Origin: Gemmatimonadales bacterium
GTDB lineage: Bacteria; Gemmatimonadota; Gemmatimonadetes; Gemmatimonadales; GWC2-71-9
Length of the DNA: 64,000 bases
Direction of reading: 5' to 3'
Assembly (NCBI GenBank): GCA_041390145.1
Contig: JAWKQM010000002.1
Location: 248,001 to 312,000 of the forward strand
Shown here in pieces: positions 40,276 through 48,183 of the stretch. Below the pieces are notes generated by a model, which was given only the letters and a program-made list of their open reading frames with translations, had not been told where the DNA came from and searched no databases. The translations under genes were made by a program, and so were the position numbers. Every line of letters starts with the position of its first letter. Positions within the stretch are counted from its first letter, which is position 1.

Positions 40276-41129
40276 CCGGGAGCGCAGCAGGGCGCGCCAG
40301 CCACGTCGGGGACCTGGCTTGGCTTGGTGGCCCTGATGAACGCCGCCATGAACTTGCCATCGATGTCGGCCGCAATCGCGTCGGGATCGAGTCCCGCCTC
40401 CGAAAGAAACTGCCTCGCGTCCGCGAGTTTGTAGACGCGGGTGGGCTCCACCGTCGTGTCCTCGAACCCCGCCGCGCGCAGCCAGGCCTCGAACTCCCGC
40501 TCCTCGAGCGCGCCGGCGACGCAGCCGACCCAGAGCTCCATGCTCCGGCGGACTTCCTGCGGCACGTCGCCCCGGACCACCACGTCGGAGACGGCAAACC
40601 GCCCTCCCGGCTTCAACACCCGGAACGCCTCGCCGAACACCTTTCGCTTGTCGGCGGCGAGGTTGATGACACAGTTCGAGATGATGACATCCACCGAGGC
40701 GTCCGGCAGCGGAATATGCTCGATGTCACCCTTGAGGAACTCGACGTTGGTCACACCGGCGGCCCGCTGGTTGCGGCGCGCCAGCGCGAGCATTTCATCG
40801 GTCATGTCCAGGCCGTAGGCCTTGCCGGTCGGTCCAACCCGTTGCGCGGAGAGCAGCACATCGATGCCGCCGCCGGAGCCGAGATCCAGCACGACCTGCC
40901 CTGGCTCAAGCGCGGCCAGCGCCGTGGGGTTGCCGCAGCCGAGCGATGCCAGCACCGCCTCGGCAGGGATGCCGGCGACCTGCGCCGCCTCGTACAGGTC
41001 GCTTGTGATCGGATCTGTGGTGCCGCAGCCGTCGCTCCCGCCGCAGCAGGAACTGCCCTGGCCTTCGGCCGCCCGCAGCGCGGCGGCACCGTACTTCTCC
41101 TTCACGATCTGCTTGATGCTCTCCGACAT
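40263..41129 (-). CDS. arsM: Arsenite S-adenosylmethionine methyltransferase ArsM
   Basis: This 288-residue enzyme methylates arsenite to less or more volatile organic forms. SAM-binding motif LDLGSGGGIDVL is at 81-92. Cys65, Cys153 and Cys203 match the three conserved arsenic-binding cysteines of ArsM, and extra Cys pairs lie near the N-terminus (28-29) and at the C-terminal end (CCAPGCC). It starts 48 bases after arsR. It provides a detoxification branch parallel to Acr3 export. Confidence 0.95.
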   Translation of the reverse strand: MSESIKQIVKEKYGAAALRAAEGQGSSCCGGSDGCGTTDPITSDLYEAAQVAGIPAEAVLASLGCGNPTALAALEPGQVVLDLGSGGGIDVLLSAQRVGPTGKAYGLDMTDEMLALARRNQRAAGVTNVEFLKGDIEHIPLPDASVDVIISNCVINLAADKRKVFGEAFRVLKPGGRFAVSDVVVRGDVPQEVRRSMELWVGCVAGALEEREFEAWLRAAGFEDTTVEPTRVYKLADARQFLSEAGLDPDAIAADIDGKFMAAFIRATKPSQVPDVAGAPCCAPGCCE

Positions 41130-41177
41130 CTCTGCTTCCCCTTCAATTGAGTGTCCGTCTGCCCTGCAGCCCCGCCT

Positions 41178-41522
41178 CTAACAGCAGGTGATGCTCCGCC
41201 AGGCGCCGGGACGCGCCTCGCGGACCAGGTGCAGCGCGTCCGCCATTTCCTCGAGCGCTTCCGGCCGCAGCCTGTAGTAGACCCAGCGCCCCTCTTTCCG
41301 ATCGATGACGAGCCCGGCGTCCTTCAGCGTCTTCAGATGAAAGGAGAGGCGACTTTGCGCGGCGCTGACCGCGGCCATCAGGTCGCAAACGCAGTGCTCA
41401 CCGTCGGCGAGAAGTTCCACGAGTTGCAGCCGGGTGGGATCGGACAGCGCCTGGAAGAGACGGGCAACCCGGACTCGGGTGGCGGAGGCAGCGGCAGGCT
41501 GAAGCTTGACCGGTGTTGGCAT
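41178..41522 (-). CDS. arsR: ArsR-family arsenic-responsive repressor
   Basis: This 114-residue winged-helix repressor has a metal-binding motif CVCDL with Cys44 and Cys46, a recognition helix region AQSRLSFHLKTLKDAG and a wing RKEGRWVYYRL. A C-terminal Cys-Cys pair (ITCC) may add a ligand. It heads the operon, with a perfect operator between it and the upstream promoter. Arsenite binding should release it from DNA. Confidence 0.94.
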   Translation of the reverse strand: MPTPVKLQPAAASATRVRVARLFQALSDPTRLQLVELLADGEHCVCDLMAAVSAAQSRLSFHLKTLKDAGLVIDRKEGRWVYYRLRPEALEEMADALHLVREARPGAWRSITCC

Positions 41523-41532
41523 GGCTCAAACG

Positions 41533-41556
41533 TATCAATAATTGTTGATATGTCAA
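41533..41556 (-). promoter_or_regulatory. ArsR operator and ars promoter
   Basis: A perfect inverted repeat TATCAA-N6-TTGATA (41533-41550) matches the classic ATCAA-N6-TTGAT ArsR operator. It directly adjoins a perfect TTGACA -35 on the minus strand (41556-41551), so bound ArsR would block the promoter. The -10 is less clear, around GATACG. Confidence 0.85.
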
Positions 41557-41596
41557 GAGACAGTGGGACGGAGGGGGAGCGGGATTGCTGATCCAC

Positions 41597-41625
41597 CGTC
41601 ACTCCGGGCGCAAGCCGGGATGACG
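41597..41625. repeat. REP-like palindrome, relative of 30421-30454
   Basis: An imperfect palindrome CGTCACTCCGG...CCGGGATGACG with a GCGCAA-type loop lies between two genes transcribed in the same direction. Its core is nearly the same as the element after pilR. It may end the transcript of the NTF2-like gene. Confidence 0.6.
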
Positions 41626-41647
41626 ATCGTCCCCGCGACCCCGCGGG

Positions 41648-42160
41648 TTACGACTTGGGGAGCGACTTGGCGCACTCCGTCCGCCGCTTGCTGTCCGACA
41701 GCAGGATGATTTTCCAGCCCTCGTCGGTGCGGCCAAACTGGATGCTGTCGACGCCGCAGTGGGAAAAGCGGTCGCCGGCGTAGAACTCGTAGTAGACCCA
41801 CATCGAGGCCAGGTTCCCGTCCACCCGGACCTCCGGCGGCCCCAGTCGCTCGTCGAGGAGGAGCGTATCCGGGGCGCTGACGATTCCCTGGAACCAGTCG
41901 TCGGGGCCGTCCGCGCTGATCGTGTTTGCCCCCCGACTGACGTAGGCGCTCCGCATGGGCGTCGGCTCGTGAAAAAGCGTGCGCATCATGGCGGTGTCGC
42001 GGGTGCGCATGCCGTCGAAGAGGCGGGTCACGACCTGGACGATGGCGGCGGAATCGGCAGCGTACGACGGCTGGGCCGGGGGGGCAGCGGGGGCGGTTTC
42101 CTGGGCCCTGACTGCGGTGGGCAACAGCAGGAGGAAGGAAAGGGCGAACGCTCGCGACAT
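41648..42160 (-). CDS. Exported NTF2/SnoaL-like domain protein
   Basis: This 170-residue protein has a signal peptide ending TAVRA, with Gln20 as the likely first mature residue. The rest (about 35-165) matches a SnoaL/NTF2-like cone fold: a first helix with VVTRLFDGMRTRDTAMMRTLFHE, and late strands MWVYYEFYAGD and GWKIILLSDSK. Such proteins are often described as DUF4440-like. No catalytic residues can be assigned. It is monocistronic, between the ars promoter and the pilC terminator. Confidence 0.82.
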   Translation of the reverse strand: MSRAFALSFLLLLPTAVRAQETAPAAPPAQPSYAADSAAIVQVVTRLFDGMRTRDTAMMRTLFHEPTPMRSAYVSRGANTISADGPDDWFQGIVSAPDTLLLDERLGPPEVRVDGNLASMWVYYEFYAGDRFSHCGVDSIQFGRTDEGWKIILLSDSKRRTECAKSLPKS

Positions 42161-42237
42161 GCGGGGCTCCGACTGGTTGAGGAATCCAGTCCCTACGAGC
42201 CCTGTACGGTTGGGGATTCGGACGGCCCCAACGCGAC

Positions 42238-42263
42238 GCGGGCGGCCCCGAAGGACCGCCCGC
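42238..42263 (-). terminator. Hairpin after pilC
   Basis: An 11-pair stem with one G-T pair (GCGGGCGGCCC arm) has a CGAA loop, read as UUCG on the minus-strand transcript, a very stable tetraloop. It lies 30 bases after the pilC stop. No T-run follows. Between stop and hairpin is a degenerate run of the GGGCAG-type 8-mer. Confidence 0.55.
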
Positions 42264-42292
42264 CGCCCTGCCCTGCTGCCTCCCTGCCCAGC

Positions 42293-43498
42293 CTACTGAA
42301 TCGCGTTCATCATGTCGAAGATCGGGAGGTACATGGCGACGACCATGCCGCCGACCACCACACCGAGCACCACGATCATCACCGGCTCCATGAGGCTCAG
42401 GAGGGTGCCGACCGCGACGTCGACTTCTTCGTCGTAGAAGTCGGCAATCTTGGAGAGCATCTCGTCGAGACCGCCGGTCTGCTCACCGACCGCGATCATC
42501 GAGATGACCATCGGCGGGAACACCTTGGAGCGCTCGAGCGGGGCGGCAATCGTCTCACCGCCGGCGATCGACGCCCGGGACTCCATCACCGCGTCGTGGA
42601 TGACGCGGTTGCCCGACGTCTTGGCGGTGATCTCGAGCCCGTCGAGGATCGACACGCCGGAACTGATCAGCGTACCGAGCGTCCGGGTAAACCGGGAGAC
42701 CGCCGATTTCCGGATGACGTCGCCCAGCACCGGCGAGTTGATCATCAGCTTGTCGATGTTCCTGTGCCCGTCCGGCGTCTTGTAGTACGACCGGACCAGG
42801 AAGACCGCGGCGCCGATCGTGGCGGCGATGGCCCACCAGTAGCCGATCAGGAACTCCGACATCCCGATGACGATACGGGTCGGCAACGGGAGTTCCATGT
42901 TGACCGACGCGAACATGCTCTGGAACACCGGGATGACGAAGATGAGCAGCACCGTGATGGCGATGGCCGCGACGCTCATGATGACGGCCGGGTAGACCAT
43001 GGCGCTCTTCACCTTGCGGATCAGGGCGTCGTTCTTTTCGAGGAAGGTGGCCAACCGAAGCAGAATGGTGTCGAGAATACCACCGGCCTCGCCCGCGGCC
43101 ACCATGTTCACGAAGAGGCCGGAGAAGGCCTTGGGATGCCGGCTGAACGCGTCAGCCAGGGTGTTGCCGGCCTCGACGTCGAAGACCACCTGCTTGGTGA
43201 CCTCCTTCAGCGACTTGTTTTCGGTCTGGGACGCCAGGATCGACAGCGACTGCACCAGCGGCAGGCCTGAATTGATCATCGTGGCGAACTGCCGGGTGAA
43301 GATAACGACGTCGCGGGTCTTGATCGGGGCCTTGCCGAAACTCAACGACATCTGCTTCGGCGCCTCCCGGATGTTCACCAGGATCAGGCGGTTCTTCCGG
43401 ATGTGGCCCACCACCTCGTCGCGGGTCTGGGCCTGCATCTGGCCCTTCATGATCTGCCCGTTGGTGGCGTTCTTGGCCGTGTATTCGAAGAGCGGCAT
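42293..43498 (-). CDS. pilC: Type IV pilus inner-membrane platform protein PilC
   Basis: This 401-residue protein has two GspF-type domains (about 67-190 and 270-392), each with the GLPLVQSLSIL / GVSILDGLEI helical core, and three membrane helices (about 168-190, 215-235, 372-395). PilC is the rotary platform turned by PilB and PilT during assembly and retraction. It lies 20 bases after pilT, completing pilB-pilT-pilC. Confidence 0.95.
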   Translation of the reverse strand: MPLFEYTAKNATNGQIMKGQMQAQTRDEVVGHIRKNRLILVNIREAPKQMSLSFGKAPIKTRDVVIFTRQFATMINSGLPLVQSLSILASQTENKSLKEVTKQVVFDVEAGNTLADAFSRHPKAFSGLFVNMVAAGEAGGILDTILLRLATFLEKNDALIRKVKSAMVYPAVIMSVAAIAITVLLIFVIPVFQSMFASVNMELPLPTRIVIGMSEFLIGYWWAIAATIGAAVFLVRSYYKTPDGHRNIDKLMINSPVLGDVIRKSAVSRFTRTLGTLISSGVSILDGLEITAKTSGNRVIHDAVMESRASIAGGETIAAPLERSKVFPPMVISMIAVGEQTGGLDEMLSKIADFYDEEVDVAVGTLLSLMEPVMIVVLGVVVGGMVVAMYLPIFDMMNAIQ

Positions 43499-43518
43499 GT
43501 GTCAGTCTCCCCTGTGTG

Positions 43519-44658
43519 TTAGCGGCGCAGCGCGGGCTTGCCGCCCTTCGAGTCCATCGATCCCACCGAGGCCATTTCCTGCTCCTCGAGCGGCTTTTCG
43601 CCAATCATGCGCAGAAACTCGTTCGGGTCGCCCGAGACGCGCAGGCACTCGTCGCGCTCCACCTCGCGCGACATGTAGAGCTGGTACAGCGCGTCGTTCA
43701 TCGTCTGCATCCCGTGCTTCTTGCCCGATTGCAGGGCGCTCTGGATCTGGTGGACCTTGTCGTCGCGGATCAGCGCCCGGATGGCCGGCGTGGCCACCAT
43801 GATCTCGCACGCCATGGCCCGGCCCCGCCCCTTCGCCTTGGGGAGCAGCACCTGGGTGACGACGCCCTCGAGCACGAAGGCGAGCTGCGCCCGCACCTGC
43901 TGCTGCTGGTTGGACGGAAAGACGTCGATGATCCGGTTGATCGACTCCGCCGCCGAGTTGGTGTGGAGCGTGGCGAGGGCCAGGTGGCCCGTCTCCGCGA
44001 TCGTGAGCGCCGCACCGATGGTGTCGAGGTCCCGCATTTCGCCAACGAGGATGACGTCCGGGTCCTCGCGCAGGGCGTACTTGAGCGCCGTGGAGAACGA
44101 CTTGGTGTCGGTACCCACCTCGCGCTGGTTGACGATGCACGACTGGTGGCGGTGGATGAACTCGATCGGGTCTTCCACCGTGATGATGTGCCCCTTCCGC
44201 TCCTTGTTGATCTTGTCGATCATGGCGGCGAGCGTGGTGCTCTTGCCAGAGCCGGTCGGGCCGGTCACCAGGACGAGCCCCCGGGGCTTTTCCGCCAGCT
44301 TGCCCAGGATCGGCGGGAGGCCGAGGTCGCTGAACGTCTTGAGGCTGAACGGAATCATCCGGATGACCATCCCGACGCAGCCGCGCTGCTTGAAGCAGTT
44401 GCCACGGAACCGGGCCAGGTTCTGGATGCCGAAGGAAAAGTCGAGCTCGTCTTCCGTCTCGAACCGCTTCTTCTGGTTCTCCGTCAGGACGGAGTAGGCC
44501 AGCTGCAGCGTGTCCTTGGGCGACATCACGTAGGTGGTGGTGCTGTTGGTGATGTCGCCGTCGATCCGGAGCTTGGGACACTCGCCGGCGGTGATGTGCA
44601 GGTCGGACGCCTCCCGCTCGATCACTTCTTCCAGCAGCGCACGCAGGTTCACACTCAT
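43519..44658 (-). CDS. pilT: Type IV pilus retraction ATPase PilT
   Basis: This 379-residue hexameric ATPase drives retraction. It has Walker A GPTGSGKST (about 130-138), the Asp box, Walker B LVGEMRDL, the His box TLHTNSAAESI and the PilT-type arginine region in the N-terminal PAS-like part. The start at 44658 overlaps pilB by four bases; longer frame lies inside pilB. A C-terminal extension of about 25 residues beyond the usual AIRNLIRE-like end is Glu/Ser/Lys-rich. Retraction is required for twitching and DNA uptake. Confidence 0.95.
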   Translation of the reverse strand: MSVNLRALLEEVIEREASDLHITAGECPKLRIDGDITNSTTTYVMSPKDTLQLAYSVLTENQKKRFETEDELDFSFGIQNLARFRGNCFKQRGCVGMVIRMIPFSLKTFSDLGLPPILGKLAEKPRGLVLVTGPTGSGKSTTLAAMIDKINKERKGHIITVEDPIEFIHRHQSCIVNQREVGTDTKSFSTALKYALREDPDVILVGEMRDLDTIGAALTIAETGHLALATLHTNSAAESINRIIDVFPSNQQQQVRAQLAFVLEGVVTQVLLPKAKGRGRAMACEIMVATPAIRALIRDDKVHQIQSALQSGKKHGMQTMNDALYQLYMSREVERDECLRVSGDPNEFLRMIGEKPLEEQEMASVGSMDSKGGKPALRR

Positions 44659-46367
44659 GCCGCCGTCTCCTTCACCACTTCTTCGAGAGTTGTGACCCCG
44701 CGCTCGATCTTCTTGAGCCCGTCCATCCGCAGGGTAAGCATGCCTTCCTTGACCGCCATGGCCTGGATGTCCGCCACCGACGCGCTGCGCAGGATCATGC
44801 GGCGCAGTTCGGGGGAGAGGGCCATGACCTCGTACAGCCCCGCCCGGCCCTTGTAGCCGGTCCCGGAGCAGGTGTCGCACCCCTTCCCCTTCATGAACTG
44901 CATCTTCTTCCCTTCCTCGGGGGTCAGCCCGAGGCTCTTGATCTCTTCCGGCTTGTAGGTGGCCGGGGCCGCGCAGTCCTTGCACACCCGCCGGACCAGC
45001 CGCTGGGCCACCACGAGGTTGACGGCGCTCGCCACGTTGAAGGGCTCGATGCCCATGTCGATCATACGCGTAATGGTGCTCGGCGCATCGTTGGTGTGCA
45101 GCGTCGAGAGCACCAGGTGGCCGGTGAGCGCCGCCTTGATGGCGATGCTGCCCGTTTCCAGGTCCCGGATTTCGCCGATCATGATGATGTTGGGGTCCTG
45201 CCGCAGGAACGCCTTCAGCGCCGCGGCGAAGGTGAGCCCGATCTCGTTCCGGACCAGCACCTGGTTGATCCCCATCAGGTTGTATTCGACCGGGTCCTCG
45301 GCCGTCATGATGTTCGATTCGATCGTATTGATGCGCGAGAGCGCCGAGTACAGCGTGGTCGTCTTGCCCGAGCCCGTCGGCCCCGTCACGAGCACCATGC
45401 CGTAGGGGTTGAGGATGGCGGCCATCAGGTCGTCCTCCGCCTTCTTCTCGAACCCGAACTTGGAGAGGTCGAGCGTCAGGTTGCCCTTGTCGAGAATACG
45501 GAGCACGATCTTCTCGCCAAAGAGCACCGGCAGCACCGACACACGGAAGTCGATGACCCGGTTGCCCATCTTCAGCTTGAGGCGGCCGTCCTGGGGCACC
45601 CGCCGCTCGGCGATGTTGAGCTGCGAAAGAATCTTGATGCGCGAGGTGAGGGCCGCCTTCATCTTGAGCGGCGGCTTCATGACCTCGAGCAGCGCGCCGT
45701 CGATCCGGTAGCGGACCCGCATCTCGAATTCAAACGGCTCGATATGAATGTCGCTGGCGCCGCGGCGGACCGCGTCGGTCAGCAATCCGTTGATCAGCTT
45801 GACGACCGGCGCGTCGTCGATCTGCGCCTGCGTGGCCGCCTCGTCCTCCATGTCCTCGACGATCTCGACATCCTCGGCCTGCCCCTCCATGTCCTTCAGG
45901 ATGTCCTGGAGTTGCTGATCGCTGCCCTGGTAATGCCGGTCGATGATGCCGCGGAGCGTCTGCTCCCCCGCCAGCACCGGGAACACGTCGTAGCGGGTGA
46001 TGAACTTCAGGTCGTCGACGACCCCCATGTTCGTCGGGTCCGCCATGGCCACCGTGAGCGTCCGGCCTTCGCGCTTGAGCGGGAGGACGACGTTCTTGGT
46101 GGCCAGGTCGGCCGGGATCAGCTTGAGGACCTTGGGATCGACCTCGAAACGCGACAGATCCACCGCCGGCATCCGGTGCAGCCGGGCGAGGATCTTGGTG
46201 ATCTCCAACTCGGGAACAAACCCCAGCTTGACGAGGACGTAGCCGAGCCGATGGCCGCTGGAGCGTTGCTCCGCCACGGCCTGATCGTGCTTGGCAGGCG
46301 TCAGCAGCCCCTCCTGGAGGAGCGCCTCGGCGAGCGGCTCACGTGCGGCGCGCATCGTAGTCGTCAT
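44655..46367 (-). CDS. pilB: Type IV pilus extension ATPase PilB
   Basis: This 570-residue ATPase powers pilus assembly. The N-terminal domain (about 10-150) is MshEN-like, with RLGYVLVKLG and spacing like the c-di-GMP-binding motif. The C-terminal motor has Walker A GPTGSGKTT (about 330), Walker B MIGEIRDLET and a four-Cys zinc motif (CKDC ... CDTC) around 465-505. It opens the pilB-pilT-pilC operon behind a sigma-54-like site. c-di-GMP control of PilB is known in other bacteria; here it is inferred from the N-terminal motif. Confidence 0.95.
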   Translation of the reverse strand: MTTTMRAAREPLAEALLQEGLLTPAKHDQAVAEQRSSGHRLGYVLVKLGFVPELEITKILARLHRMPAVDLSRFEVDPKVLKLIPADLATKNVVLPLKREGRTLTVAMADPTNMGVVDDLKFITRYDVFPVLAGEQTLRGIIDRHYQGSDQQLQDILKDMEGQAEDVEIVEDMEDEAATQAQIDDAPVVKLINGLLTDAVRRGASDIHIEPFEFEMRVRYRIDGALLEVMKPPLKMKAALTSRIKILSQLNIAERRVPQDGRLKLKMGNRVIDFRVSVLPVLFGEKIVLRILDKGNLTLDLSKFGFEKKAEDDLMAAILNPYGMVLVTGPTGSGKTTTLYSALSRINTIESNIMTAEDPVEYNLMGINQVLVRNEIGLTFAAALKAFLRQDPNIIMIGEIRDLETGSIAIKAALTGHLVLSTLHTNDAPSTITRMIDMGIEPFNVASAVNLVVAQRLVRRVCKDCAAPATYKPEEIKSLGLTPEEGKKMQFMKGKGCDTCSGTGYKGRAGLYEVMALSPELRRMILRSASVADIQAMAVKEGMLTLRMDGLKKIERGVTTLEEVVKETAA

Positions 46368-46498
46368 GCTGGTGCAGCCCCTCGGCGGCGGAGGTCAACA
46401 AAGAGGACAAGAGTAGCCGGAGGGGCGAGTTGCCATTCCCGTGCCATGTATTGCATCCACGCCTCACCTGATAGTTCAAGTGATTGCAGAACAAATAC
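46368..46498. other. pilB promoter region
   Basis: These 131 bases between the ComEA-like gene and pilB hold the sigma-54-like site (46431-46446) and an AT-richer stretch (about 46470-46498) upstream of it. No terminator for the ComEA-like gene is visible. Confidence 0.5.
46431..46446 (-). promoter_or_regulatory. Sigma-54-like (-24/-12) promoter of pilBTC
   Basis: The minus strand reads TGGCAC-GGGAA-TGGCA. It has a perfect -24 box and a -12 box with a single mismatch (TGGCA for TTGCA); GG and GC are correctly spaced. It lies 64 bases upstream of the pilB ATG, similar to the pilA arrangement. Confidence 0.6.
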
Positions 46499-47158
46499 TT
46501 ACCGTACTGTCAGAAGTGGCGTCAGGCGCTCCAGGAGCCTCGATCCGATGCCAGGGACCGCGCGGAGTCCCCCGATGTCCGCAAAGTCACCGTGCGATTC
46601 GCGGTATGACACAATCCGGCCGGCCAGGGCGGGCCCGATCCCGGGGAGGGCCTCGAGTTCCCGCGCGGTGGCCGAATTGAGCTGGAGCCGGCACCCGGCT
46701 CCCGGAGGTTTACAGATGATGCCCGCACCCGCCTCGCCCCCTGCAGATCCCCCTGAGAAGGTCAGGTAGGGGGCGAGCGCTTCAAGGAGCTTCGGGCCGA
46801 TCCCGGCAACACGGTCGAGGCCCTGCACATTCCGGAATGGGCCCTTGGCCTCGCGATCGGCGACGATGGCACGTGCCAAGGCGGGGCCGACCTTGGGGAG
46901 TCGGAGGAGCTGGCCCACGGTCGCCTGGTCGGGGTCGAGAGTCTCGCCCGGCCCCATCGGCCGGGTGGCGGCGAGCGCGCTGTCCCGGTGCGCGGTGGGC
47001 GATCCGCGCCGTTCTCCGGGCATCAGGGCCACCTGGCCGGGGGGGTCCCCCGGCCGGCCGGCCCACCACCGCACACCCTGCCCGATTACCCCCAGGAGGA
47101 GAAGCAACACGATTGCCCGGCGCTCGGTCGGTTCCATGCTGCGGAGGATGCCAGGCAT
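46499..47158 (-). CDS. ComEA-like helix-hairpin-helix DNA-binding protein
   Basis: This 219-residue protein has an N-terminal membrane helix (about 15-33), a Pro/Arg-rich linker and two HhH domains: one at about 78-130 (LLRLPKVGPALARAIV, VAGIGPKLLEALAP) and one at about 155-218 (LEALPGIGPALAGRIV, VPGIGSRLLERLTP). ComEA binds double-stranded DNA in the periplasm and pulls it in, working with type IV pili during competence. The duplication of the HhH unit is unusual for ComEA but known. Start may also be the ATG at 47137. It lies directly upstream of the pilBTC promoter. Confidence 0.82.
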   Translation of the reverse strand: MPGILRSMEPTERRAIVLLLLLGVIGQGVRWWAGRPGDPPGQVALMPGERRGSPTAHRDSALAATRPMGPGETLDPDQATVGQLLRLPKVGPALARAIVADREAKGPFRNVQGLDRVAGIGPKLLEALAPYLTFSGGSAGGEAGAGIICKPPGAGCRLQLNSATARELEALPGIGPALAGRIVSYRESHGDFADIGGLRAVPGIGSRLLERLTPLLTVR

Positions 47159-47280
47159 GGGCTGTCACGGGCGCATCCTGCGAGCGCCCCGGGGGGCCAC
47201 GATCCGCGTGGTCGCCGGCACCCTCGGGTGGGGGCCTGTCCATGCCCTCGCAGCGCCAGCAGCCGCGCAGCCCTGGTCCG
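47159..47280. other. Gap between the cyclase-like gene and the ComEA-like gene
   Basis: These 122 GC-rich bases show no clear terminator or promoter. The ComEA-like gene may be read through from the sprA-cyclase transcript. Confidence 0.4.
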
Positions 47281-48183
47281 CTACCGCTCGGTATTCGCCA
47301 CCAGCGCCAGCACGACCTCGCCGACGACCTGCAGGCTCTGGGCACTGACCTTGTCCGGGGTGTCGTCGGGCGTGTGCCAGTAGGGGTAGTCGAAGTCGAC
47401 CACGTCAATGGCCCGGATGCCCTTGGCCTGCAGGGAAAGATGGTCGTCGGTAATGGTGTAGCGAAGGGCCGGGACGAACACGTTGCCGTGTCCCGCCTGC
47501 TTCGCGACGCGCCAGACCAGGTCCACCACTTCCGGGGCCCCCGTCACGGAATTGCCTTCCTGATAAATCTGCAGATCACGGTCGCCGATCATGTCGAGCA
47601 GCACGGCGTAGAGCGGCGGGGGACCGGGCGCGGGGTTGTCCGCGTAGTAACGGGAGCCGAGGAGAACGTCCGCCTTGTCGTCGAACACGCCGTAGTCCTC
47701 GCCGTCGACGAACAGCAGGTCCACGCCGACCGACGGCGGCGCCTGCCGCAAGGCGGCGGCGACGCCGAGCAACACGGCAGTGCCGGATGCGCCGTCGTTG
47801 GCGCCGGGGACGGCCGCCGAGCTGTCACGGCTCTCGGGGCCGTCGGCGCGGGGGCGGGTGTCCCAGTGCGCCAGGAAGAGGACCCGCTCCCCGGCACCCG
47901 GGTTGAAGCGGGCAACGAAATTGACGAGCGGGAGCGAATCGCCAGTGGCCGTCACGTGCGTCCACCGCTGCACAATGAGCGTGTCGGCGAGCGGACGGAG
48001 GAGACTGTCGAGCCATGCCGCCTCGGCCGCGTGCCCTGGCGTTCCGGGAATCCGGGGACCGAAGGCCACCTGTGCCTCCACGGCACGGTAGGCCGCCTCG
48101 CCATCGAAGGGGCGCGGCGGCTTTGAGGGGCTGCAGGCAAGCGCCAGGAGCGCAACGAGGGCTGGCGCGTGGAAGACGCGCAT
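47281..48183 (-). CDS. M28-family lipoprotein, glutaminyl-peptide cyclotransferase-like
   Basis: This 300-residue zinc enzyme has a lipobox ending LALAC at Cys17. Metal and catalytic positions include H106-x-D108 (AHWDTRP), Asp130 in GANDGASG, the DGED at 160-163, D201, and the pair DDH (246-248) and WHTPDD (269-274). The last two closely match glutaminyl cyclases (DDH and WHTMDD in the human enzyme), more than aminopeptidases of family M28. QC converts N-terminal Gln of exported proteins to pyroglutamate. Its start lies in a TGATG overlap with sprA, so the two are co-translated. Activity is inferred from motifs only. Confidence 0.82.
   Translation of the reverse strand: MRVFHAPALVALLALACSPSKPPRPFDGEAAYRAVEAQVAFGPRIPGTPGHAAEAAWLDSLLRPLADTLIVQRWTHVTATGDSLPLVNFVARFNPGAGERVLFLAHWDTRPRADGPESRDSSAAVPGANDGASGTAVLLGVAAALRQAPPSVGVDLLFVDGEDYGVFDDKADVLLGSRYYADNPAPGPPPLYAVLLDMIGDRDLQIYQEGNSVTGAPEVVDLVWRVAKQAGHGNVFVPALRYTITDDHLSLQAKGIRAIDVVDFDYPYWHTPDDTPDKVSAQSLQVVGEVVLALVANTER

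Noticed and set aside
47281..48183. Plain M28 aminopeptidase
   Set aside because: The WHTPDD and DDH motifs fit glutaminyl cyclase better; still unproven without an assay.
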